Shown in pieces: positions 15,083-21,450 of a stretch of DNA of 23,958 bases. How positions within the stretch are numbered: position 1 is the stretch's first letter; each line of letters begins with the position of its first letter. Both the position numbers and the translations under genes were made by a program. The stretch is from an uncultured Akkermansia sp. (lineage in GTDB: Bacteria; Verrucomicrobiota; Verrucomicrobiia; Verrucomicrobiales; Akkermansiaceae): contig CAJGCV010000024.1 of the NCBI GenBank assembly GCA_904501915.1, positions 1 through 23,958 on the forward strand, read 5' to 3'. The notes below the pieces were generated by a model. The model was given only the letters and a program-made list of their open reading frames with translations. It searched no databases and was not told the origin of the DNA.

Positions 15083-15111
15083 TGTGTAGCATGACATGCC
15101 ACATACTGCAA
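15083..15111 (-). promoter_or_regulatory. Promoter of the thioredoxin-like gene
   Basis: On the minus strand TTGCAG (15106-15111), a 17-nt spacer and TACACA (15083-15088), 8 nt before the ATG at 15074. A GGAG also lies between the -10 and the ATG. The core CATGCTACACATG matches the possible promoter near 9636. Confidence 0.6.
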
Positions 15112-15186
15112 GGAGATTCTCTTGAAAGTTTGTCTGCAAGGAAACAATGTCCATATGCTTCATGCCTGCCACCACTCTATTAATCC

Positions 15187-15256
15187 TTCATTTTTCACCT
15201 TTCACCTTTCACCTTTCATCTTTCATTTTTCACCTTTCACCTTTCATCTTTCATCT
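15187..15256. repeat. Tandem heptanucleotide array, 10 units of TTCAYYT
   Basis: Ten uninterrupted 7-base units follow one another with no change of register: TTCATTT, three TTCACCT, TTCATCT, TTCATTT, two TTCACCT, two TTCATCT. Variation is limited to units 5 and 6 of the heptamer (C/T). The array sits in the gene-free gap between the thioredoxin-gene promoter and the terminator of the RRM gene. It is not a CRISPR array, as it has no spacers. Confidence 0.95.
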
Positions 15257-15272
15257 TTTTTCGGCACTGAGT

Positions 15273-15310
15273 AAAAAATCGCGCGTACCGTTTCTGGCGG
15301 TACGCGCGAT
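15273..15310 (-). terminator. Rho-independent terminator of the RRM gene
   Basis: A perfect 13-bp stem, ATCGCGCGTACCG (15278-15290) and CGGTACGCGCGAT (15298-15310), with a 7-nt loop. On the minus strand it is followed by TTTTTT, 27 nt after the stop codon of the RRM gene. Confidence 0.93.
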
Positions 15311-15336
15311 GGCATCAAATCAAACGTCAGTGAAAA

Positions 15337-16017
15337 TTAATCTTCAGCAGGTGCGGCAGCTTCCACCGCAGGCATTTCCTGGGCAGCAGGCTCTTCAGCC
15401 GGAACGGGAGCCCCGGCCGGAGTTTCGGCGGGTTTATCCTCGGGCTTTTCAGGCATCTCCTGGCGTTCGCTGGCAGCACTCACCATGAGTTCACGCCCCA
15501 TGAAGGGCTGGCCATGCAGCACCTCAGCAGCGCGCTGGGCATCTTCAAGCTTCTGCATTTCGACAAAGGCGTAACCCTTGCTCTTGTATGTGCGGGTATT
15601 GTAGATGATTTCCACGCTACGCACATTGCCGAAACCCTTGAAGAGGTCCTCCAGCTCGGCCTCGCTTGCCTCGTATGAGAGGTTGCCTACGTAGAGGCGG
15701 CCATTGCGGGTGGGGGCTACGGAAGCCGGGCGGCGGCGTTTTTCCTGGCGGGCGGCGGGGTTGCCACCCTGGTTGCTGCGGCCTTTGGCCACGCGCACGT
15801 TTTCCTTGGGTTTGCGCTTATCATTCTTGCGGATATCCTTTTTGTCAGCATCTTTCTTCTTGCCGAAACCGAAGAAACTGAGGATACGCTGCAACAGGCT
15901 TGGTTTGGGAGCGGGCTGTTCCTGGCGCGGCATGCGACGGCGGTACGGACGGCCCTTGTTATTACGGCGACGGCGGGCTCCCTGCCCCTGCCGGCCCTGT
16001 GTATAATGTTCAGCCAT
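15337..16017 (-). CDS. RNA-recognition-motif (RRM) RNA-binding protein
   Basis: A 226-residue protein with one RRM at about 107-182: RNP2 is LYVGNL (108-113) and RNP1 is KGYAFVEM (147-154), with the aromatic residues used for RNA stacking. The N-terminal 100 residues are strongly basic and low-complexity (RRRRNNKGRPYRRR, KKKDADKKD), apart from a short hydrophobic LLQRILSFFGFG (41-52). The tail from 183 is acidic and rich in Ala, Pro and Glu. Bacterial RRM proteins of this type, as in cyanobacteria, act in RNA binding and cold or stress response. The flanking disordered regions are longer than in most single-RRM bacterial proteins. It is transcribed alone with a roughly 70-nt leader holding a hairpin. 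Confidence 0.9.
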   Translation of the reverse strand: MAEHYTQGRQGQGARRRRNNKGRPYRRRMPRQEQPAPKPSLLQRILSFFGFGKKKDADKKDIRKNDKRKPKENVRVAKGRSNQGGNPAARQEKRRRPASVAPTRNGRLYVGNLSYEASEAELEDLFKGFGNVRSVEIIYNTRTYKSKGYAFVEMQKLEDAQRAAEVLHGQPFMGRELMVSAASERQEMPEKPEDKPAETPAGAPVPAEEPAAQEMPAVEAAAPAED

Positions 16018-16049
16018 GTTAGTTATTGAATCGGATTACTGTAGGAGAT

Positions 16050-16091
16050 AATGCCCGGCTCTGCCTGTACATACCCGGCGGCCTGGGCATT
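16050..16091 (-). promoter_or_regulatory. Hairpin in the predicted leader of the RRM gene
   Basis: AATGCCCGGC (16050-16059) pairs with GCCTGGGCATT (16081-16091), 10 bp with one bulged base. It lies 33-74 nt upstream of the ATG. A -10-like TATACC (16097-16102, minus) would start transcription at about the first base of the stem. An autoregulatory role for the RRM protein is a guess. Confidence 0.4.
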
Positions 16092-16107
16092 TGCACGGTA
16101 TAATTTA

Positions 16108-16126
16108 ACGGACACTGAGTATCCGT
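16108..16126. promoter_or_regulatory. Operator-like 19-bp palindrome upstream of the RRM gene
   Basis: ACGGACACTGAGTATCCGT is a palindrome with a single mismatched pair about its central base. It sits where the -35/-10 spacer would lie for the -10-like element at 16097-16102, so a repressor or activator could act there. No strong -35 is seen. Confidence 0.35.
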
Positions 16127-16129
16127 CAC

Positions 16130-16342
16130 TATGTTACTACACCCACCAACCCGCGCAAGCCAAAATCGCGCCAGTATAGGGAAAATTTGGATTTTATGAT
16201 GATTGAATGCATTAAAAGTGGCATTCCCGGTTCCATTATCAGAGCATAGAAATCGCACCTTACATATCAAGCAATTTACCATGCAAATCCGCAAGAGCAT
16301 TGCAGAATTGCATGGTAAATAATTAAGCTGTTTTTTCAGAAA
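16130..16342. other. Intergenic stretch with two dyads and no recognised gene
   Basis: The gap between the RRM gene promoter and the efflux gene is AT-rich. ATTTACCATGCAA (16274-16286) recurs inverted at 16308-16320, a perfect 13-bp stem with a 21-nt loop, inside which GCAA (16291-16294) can pair with TTGC (16300-16303). A second dyad is GAATGC/GCATTC near 16205-16226. Neither is followed by a T-run on the strand of the efflux gene, so no classical terminator is seen for it. Confidence 0.5.
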
Positions 16343-17728
16343 TTATTTCTGTATATTGTCGACATTCCAGCCACCGCCAAGGGCAGTGCAGAGCTTCGCG
16401 AGTGCCAGGCGGATATTCTGGCGGGTGGAGATGATATTGAGCTCAGAGGAAAGCCAGGCGCGCTCGGCAGAGGCTACGCTGAGGAAATCTGCCATACCTT
16501 CATGGTGCAGACGCAGGGAAAGCTCGGCAGATTCCTTGTTGGCCGCGCGGGCAGCCTCGTACTGCGGCAGCTGGTTCGTGAGCTTGGCGTAGTCGATGAG
16601 GCACTGCTCCACCTCGGCAAAGGCGGCGAGCACTGTCTTGCGGTATGACTGCATGCTGCTCAGCTGATTGAGTTCAGCCTGTTTCACTGCTTCGTTGAGT
16701 GCGGTGCGGTTCAGCAGGGTATAACTGACTGAGGCTCCCAGGTTCCAGGCACTGTTGGACCAGAATTTGGAGAAATCAGTACCAGCGCTGGAGGAAGCCC
16801 CGCCCGTGAGCGACAACTTGGGGAACAAATTGGCCACACTCACACCGACGCGGGCAGTGGCGGCATGCAAATCATGCTCGGCTTTCACGATATCCGGACG
16901 GCGGCGCAGCAACTCGCTGGGCAGGCCCGTGGGCACAGCCGGCACTTTGTTGTAAATACGGCGCGGGGGCAACTTAAGCGCCATGTTATCTACCGTGGTA
17001 CCCAGAAGGGTGGCAAGCGAGGTCTCGCAGCTGCGGATATTGGCCTCCTGCGCAGGAATCTGCGCGCGTGTGGAGGCGATGGTGGAGCGAGACTCGGCAA
17101 GAGCCAGGGCACTTTCCATACCGGAGGCATGGCGTTCCTCAGTCACTTTGTAAGTGCGCTCCTGGTATTCGAGCTGTTCCCTGGCAATACGCAGGCTTTC
17201 CATGGCAGAAATCCACTGGAAGTAGGAAGCGGCAATGCTGGACGCCAGGGCTGTACGCGTGGCCGCAGCGGCAGCTTCTGTGGAACCGAGCGATGCCACG
17301 GCTGCCTCTATCTCGCGGCGCGTGCCGCCCCAGATATCCGGTGACCAGGAGGCCGAAAGCCCGCCATTCCATTTACCATGGGAAACAGAGGCGTCAAAAT
17401 CACCGGCATTGGAACCACTGGCGCTCAGCCCCAGGCTGGGGAAAAGGTCGCTGCGCGTTGCGCGCAGGGTGGACTGAGCTTTCTCAATGGCAAGCGCCGC
17501 ACTCACCATATCCGGGTTGGCGGCAAAACCGCCTTCAATCAGGCGGGTGAGCTGCGGGTCACCGAAGCAGTGCCACCACTCATTGAGCGTGTGCTTATCT
17601 GTGCCGGGAGGCATGTCATTCACCCACGAGACGGGCAATTCCGGTGCTTTGGCACCCATGAAATCCGGCCCCAGGGTGCAGGAAGCCAGCACCAGGGGAA
17701 GCAGGGAAAGCGGAAGTATTTTTTTCAT
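16343..17728 (-). CDS. NodT/OprM-family outer-membrane efflux lipoprotein (TolC-like)
   Basis: A 461-residue protein with a lipoprotein signal (LASC, Cys17) and the two repeated halves of outer-membrane efflux proteins. The first half has NEWWHCFGDPQLTRLIEGGFAANPD and DLFPSLGLSASGS; the second has LLRRRPDIVKAEHDLHAATARVGV and NLFPKLSLTGGASSS. Long amphipathic helices lie between, as expected for the periplasmic tunnel. Members form trimeric channels joined to an inner-membrane pump through a membrane-fusion protein. It lies 36 nt after the permease gene and is the last gene of the macA-ATPase-permease operon, so it is likely the dedicated outer-membrane exit. Confidence 0.93.
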   Translation of the reverse strand: MKKILPLSLLPLVLASCTLGPDFMGAKAPELPVSWVNDMPPGTDKHTLNEWWHCFGDPQLTRLIEGGFAANPDMVSAALAIEKAQSTLRATRSDLFPSLGLSASGSNAGDFDASVSHGKWNGGLSASWSPDIWGGTRREIEAAVASLGSTEAAAAATRTALASSIAASYFQWISAMESLRIAREQLEYQERTYKVTEERHASGMESALALAESRSTIASTRAQIPAQEANIRSCETSLATLLGTTVDNMALKLPPRRIYNKVPAVPTGLPSELLRRRPDIVKAEHDLHAATARVGVSVANLFPKLSLTGGASSSAGTDFSKFWSNSAWNLGASVSYTLLNRTALNEAVKQAELNQLSSMQSYRKTVLAAFAEVEQCLIDYAKLTNQLPQYEAARAANKESAELSLRLHHEGMADFLSVASAERAWLSSELNIISTRQNIRLALAKLCTALGGGWNVDNIQK

Positions 17729-17764
17729 AATCGGGGAAGGATTGGTGAGATGGGAGAACGTGGG

Positions 17765-19132
17765 TTATTCGTGGCGCAAAGCATCGATGGGGTCCAGACG
17801 CGAGCCTTTCCAGGCCGGATACCAGCCAAACACGATGCCGATAACGGCTGCCACCGACACGGAGAGTGCCATGGCGGAAACAGAGGTGGCCACGGGCCAG
17901 CCCATCTGCTGACTCACAATACCGGAGGCAATGCGCCCCACGGCAATGCCGATGATACCGCCGATGGTGCAAAGCAGCACCGCCTCCAGCAGGAACTGCC
18001 ACATGATATCGCGCGGGCGCGCACCCACGGCCATGCGCAGCCCGATTTCGCGCGTGCGCTCAGTCACGGATACCATCATGATATTCATGATACCGACACC
18101 ACCCACAACCAGCGAAATCATGGCCACGGAAATGAGCAGGCTGCTGATGGTGGAGGTCGTGTCGGTCATCATCTTCACGAACTGGGAACGGTCGCGCATG
18201 TTGAAGTCATCCAGCACGCCGGGCTCCAGGTCATGCTGGCGGCGCAGAATGGGGGTCATGGCATCCATGGCGGGACCTGGTTCCTTGCCATCGTGCACCT
18301 GCACGGCAATGGAATCCACCGTGCGCGTGCGCAGCGGGTGCGGTGCATTCGTGTAGGGCTGAATATCACACCCGGGGTAGAAACTCACCGAGGTGGTGGG
18401 GAAGGTATCAGTAGAGGAAACCTTGGCACTGTTTGCAGCACCGCCCTTGGAGATAACGGCAGAGCCGCTGGAACCCATAAGGCGGGTGCGGATACTGCTC
18501 CAGGGCAGGATGAGGCAGTCGTCCTGGTCATTGCCCATGCCATCGGCGCCCTTGGTTTCCAGCACGCCGATAACGGTGAACACCACGTCCTTCACGCGGA
18601 TATCCTGACCGATGGGGTCGGTATCTGCATACAGCTCCTTGGCAATGGTATTGCCGATGAGGCACACACGGCTGGCTTCATCCACCTGCTTCTTATTGAA
18701 AGCGGTGCCTCTGGCTACTTTCCAGCCTTCGATGGAGAGGTACTGCTCATTGCCGCCCATGATGGAGCGCGGGCTCCAGTTCTGGTTGCCCACAATCACC
18801 TGTCCACTGGCACGCACTACCGGCGAAGCGGCTTTCACAAACTCCGGGCAGTATTTCACCAGGGCATCAGCATCTGTGGCGTAGAGTGAAGCGCGCCCGC
18901 CCATGCCGGTATTCACGCCCGCAGTGCTCACTGAAGCGCCGGAAATGGTCACCACATTCGTGCCCATGGAGGAGAATTTATCAGCCACCTGCTTTTTAGA
19001 GCCTTCGCCGATTTCCATGATGGCCACCACGGCGGCAATACCAATCACAATACCCAGCACGGTGAGCGCGGCGCGCATCGGGTTGCGCACCAGGGCTTTC
19101 ATGCAGGTTACTATCAGGGTGTTAAACTTCAT
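17765..19132 (-). CDS. MacB-type ABC transporter permease (FtsX-like)
   Basis: A 455-residue protein. One membrane helix near the N-terminus (about 22-39) is followed by a MacB-PCD periplasmic domain (about 45-320), then three helices (about 330-353, 380-404 and 417-438) with the FtsX motif around ISLVVGGVGIMNIMMVSVTERTREIGLRMAVGAR. This is the MacB/LolC topology, without the ATPase domain that E. coli MacB carries; that is supplied by the gene upstream. The periplasmic domain contains a Ser/Thr/Pro-rich stretch (about 225-270) that looks like an insert. The start overlaps the ATPase stop by ATGA. Role: mechanotransmission pump for macrolides, peptides, lipids or siderophores; substrate unknown. 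Confidence 0.93.
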   Translation of the reverse strand: MKFNTLIVTCMKALVRNPMRAALTVLGIVIGIAAVVAIMEIGEGSKKQVADKFSSMGTNVVTISGASVSTAGVNTGMGGRASLYATDADALVKYCPEFVKAASPVVRASGQVIVGNQNWSPRSIMGGNEQYLSIEGWKVARGTAFNKKQVDEASRVCLIGNTIAKELYADTDPIGQDIRVKDVVFTVIGVLETKGADGMGNDQDDCLILPWSSIRTRLMGSSGSAVISKGGAANSAKVSSTDTFPTTSVSFYPGCDIQPYTNAPHPLRTRTVDSIAVQVHDGKEPGPAMDAMTPILRRQHDLEPGVLDDFNMRDRSQFVKMMTDTTSTISSLLISVAMISLVVGGVGIMNIMMVSVTERTREIGLRMAVGARPRDIMWQFLLEAVLLCTIGGIIGIAVGRIASGIVSQQMGWPVATSVSAMALSVSVAAVIGIVFGWYPAWKGSRLDPIDALRHE

Positions 19133-19836
19133 TTCTGGAGGGTTGCTGTAAGTTCATCCGACACACCGTCGAGAATCAGACCGTCACACATATTGATGGC
19201 GCGGTCGGTGAAAGCGGCAATCTTGGGGTCATGAGTCACGATGATGACCGTAATACCCAGCTTGCGGTTCAGTTCGCGGAACATGTTCATCACCTCCACA
19301 GAGGTGGAGGAATCCAGGCTGCCGGTGGGTTCGTCTGCCAGCAGGATACCCGGGCTGTTGATAAGCGAACGGGCAATGGCCACGCGCTGCTGCTGACCGC
19401 CGGAAAGCTGTGCCGGTGTGTGGTGCATGCGGTCCTTGAGCCCCACCAGTTCGATGAGCTCCAGTGCACGGGCGCGAATCGCCGCCGTTGTCTTGGCGGG
19501 GTGGTAATAGTAGGCCGGCATCATCACATTCTCCAGCGCAGAGGTGCGCGCCAGCAGGTTGAAGGTCTGGAACACGAACCCGATGCGCTTGTTGCGCAGC
19601 AGCGCGCGCTCATTGGCATTCAGACCAGCCACATTGTGCCCGTCAATCCAGAACTCCCCGCTGGTGGGACGGTCCAGACACCCCAGTATGTTCATGAGGG
19701 TCGATTTCCCCGAACCCGATGCACCGGTGAGCGACACACACTCGCCATCTTCAATACGCAGGGAAATTCCCTTGAGCACCGGCAGGTCAATCTCGCCCAG
19801 GTGGTACACCTTCGTTATGTTTTTCAGCTCAATCAT
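19129..19836 (-). CDS. MacB/LolD-type ABC transporter ATPase
   Basis: A 235-residue stand-alone nucleotide-binding subunit. Walker A is GASGSGKST (38-46), the Q-loop is Q90, the signature LSGGQ lies at 144-148, Walker B ILLADEP carries D168/E169, and the switch His is H202. The sequence is typical of the MacB/LolD subfamily (VYHLGEIDLPVLKGISLRI). It drives the downstream permease by ATP hydrolysis at the cytoplasmic face. Its stop overlaps the permease start (ATGA), and it begins 24 nt after the macA stop. Confidence 0.95.
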   Translation of the reverse strand: MIELKNITKVYHLGEIDLPVLKGISLRIEDGECVSLTGASGSGKSTLMNILGCLDRPTSGEFWIDGHNVAGLNANERALLRNKRIGFVFQTFNLLARTSALENVMMPAYYYHPAKTTAAIRARALELIELVGLKDRMHHTPAQLSGGQQQRVAIARSLINSPGILLADEPTGSLDSSTSVEVMNMFRELNRKLGITVIIVTHDPKIAAFTDRAINMCDGLILDGVSDELTATLQK

Positions 19837-19860
19837 GGTCTGAACAAGCAGAAATGATGA

Positions 19861-21270
19861 TTAGGGACGGAAACCGCCCTTGTCAACCTGACCAGGCTTG
19901 GCTTCTGCACCACCCGTACCGCGCTGGCGGCGCTTCGGGCCATTCATGCCGAACAGCCCACCCTGCGCACCACCGGGCCCGGCCTTGGGCATCACCGCAG
20001 AAATACCGGTCACCAGCTCATCACCAGCCTTGAGGGTTTCGCCATCCAGCAGAGTCACCATGCTGCGCGTACCATCAGAATCGCCCTTGATGACCCGCAC
20101 CGGAGCCACCGTGGTATCGCTCACTTTGCGCCACACAATGGAAGGACGCGGAGCGCCCTCTTCGCGAGGACCGCGGTGCATGCCACGGGCGCTCTCATCA
20201 ATCTGTGCCGGAGCGGGGCGGAAATCGAATGCAGCATCGGGCACCAGGAGGGTATCCTTCACCTCTTTCACGATGAAGTTCACATTGGCACTCATGTAGG
20301 GAAGCAGCTTGCGTTCGGGGTTTTCAATATCCACTTCCACGATGTAGGTCACCACATTGGAGCTCATGGTGGCATTCGGGCGAATCTTGTTCACCGTGCC
20401 GGTAAAGCTTTCATTCGGCAGCGCATCCACTGTGTACTGCACCGCCTGACCAGGCTTCACCTTGGCAATATCGGCCTCGTTCACGCTGGCCCATATCTGC
20501 ATCTTGGTCAAATCACGCGCCACCAGGAACAGAGTCGTGGCGTTCATGCTGCTCACCACCGTCTGCCCCACGTTCACCTGGCGCACCACAATCGTGCCGT
20601 CCACCGGGGTGGAAATGCGGGTGTAATCGCGGTTACGCAGCTCGCTTTCCAGCTGGGCTTCCGCACTCTGCAGCTGAGCCAGAGCACTGGCCTGCTGTGC
20701 CTCTGCCGTCTGCAGCTGGGCAGTGGCACTCTCCAGATTAGCGGAGGCAATCTCAGCAGCATTCACATACTGGTCATAGGTCATCTGAGAGAGTGCATCG
20801 CCCACCCCCAGATTCTTTGCGCGCGCCAGGTCACGGTCAGCCTTGTTCTTATTGGCTGTAGCCTGGGAGATAGATGCCTTCGCCTGTGCCACAGAGGCCT
20901 CTGACGAGAGAATCTGCGCCTGCGCCTGCGAAACCTGCGCCTCTGCACGCTTGATGTCCAGCTCTACAATGGTGTCATCAATGCGGGCCAGTAACTGGCC
21001 GGCCTTCACCTCGCTGCCGTAATCCACAGGGCGGCCATCCACATCGAGACCGAATTCCTTAATCTCGCCGGTAACCTGCGCACCTACGTCCACAAGCTCC
21101 TGGGGCTCCAGTGTACCGGTGGCCTGCACCTTGCTCACAAAATCCCCCTGCTCGGCTGCTGCCGTATTGAAACGGGTCTGCGCCGCTACTTCATCGCCGG
21201 AAAAATACCAATAACCAGCACCACCTGCACAGAGAAGGGCTGCGCCACCCCATTTAAAAATCGCTTTCAC
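19861..21270 (-). CDS. macA: MacA-type periplasmic adaptor (membrane-fusion) protein
   Basis: A 469-residue protein with an N-terminal membrane anchor (about 8-23) and the RND/MacA adaptor layout: lipoyl half-motifs around TGTLEPQELVDVGAQVTG (51-68) and TPVDGTIVVRQVNVGQTV (221-238), a long alpha-helical hairpin rich in Ala, Gln and Ser (about 105-215), a beta-barrel domain (about 255-335) and a membrane-proximal domain. The tail (about 430-469) is Gly/Lys-rich and has no family counterpart that I know. It connects the MacB-type pump to the outer-membrane channel. The first codon is GTG, with no Shine-Dalgarno and a consensus promoter ending 6 nt upstream, so the mRNA is probably leaderless. 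First gene of the four-gene efflux operon. Confidence 0.93.
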   Translation of the reverse strand: MKAIFKWGGAALLCAGGAGYWYFSGDEVAAQTRFNTAAAEQGDFVSKVQATGTLEPQELVDVGAQVTGEIKEFGLDVDGRPVDYGSEVKAGQLLARIDDTIVELDIKRAEAQVSQAQAQILSSEASVAQAKASISQATANKNKADRDLARAKNLGVGDALSQMTYDQYVNAAEIASANLESATAQLQTAEAQQASALAQLQSAEAQLESELRNRDYTRISTPVDGTIVVRQVNVGQTVVSSMNATTLFLVARDLTKMQIWASVNEADIAKVKPGQAVQYTVDALPNESFTGTVNKIRPNATMSSNVVTYIVEVDIENPERKLLPYMSANVNFIVKEVKDTLLVPDAAFDFRPAPAQIDESARGMHRGPREEGAPRPSIVWRKVSDTTVAPVRVIKGDSDGTRSMVTLLDGETLKAGDELVTGISAVMPKAGPGGAQGGLFGMNGPKRRQRGTGGAEAKPGQVDKGGFRP

Positions 21271-21276
21271 GGTCTA

Positions 21277-21306
21277 TTTATAAACTATGTTGTATTGTTA
21301 TGTCAA
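21277..21306 (-). promoter_or_regulatory. Promoter of the macA efflux operon
   Basis: On the minus strand a consensus TTGACA (21301-21306), an 18-nt spacer and TATAAA (21277-21282); TTATAA with a 17-nt spacer is equally good. Only 6 nt separate the -10 from the GTG start of macA. Confidence 0.8.
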
Positions 21307-21392
21307 GCTGTCATTAAACAGTATCCCTACCATTTATATACGAAATATGCACAGCAATTCTACACAAACATGACAATTCAGGCATAAATCAG

Positions 21393-21434
21393 AAAAAAAC
21401 GCGCAGACACGCACCTCCTGTGCATGTCTGCGCG
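21393..21434 (-). terminator. Rho-independent terminator of the PBP2 gene
   Basis: CGCGCAGACA (21400-21409) pairs with TGTCTGCGCG (21425-21434). A further GCAC/GTGC pair inside is separated by one mismatch. TTTTTTT follows on the minus strand, 16 nt after the stop codon. Confidence 0.92.
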
Positions 21435-21450
21435 CAAATCATGAAATGAA

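Noticed and set aside
15187..15256. CRISPR array
   Set aside because: The repeats are 7 bases long and directly adjacent, with no spacers and no cas genes nearby.
17378..18889. A 503-codon open frame on the plus strand
   Set aside because: It is antisense to the efflux and permease genes, is rich in His, Gly and Arg like other shadows, and shows no motif.
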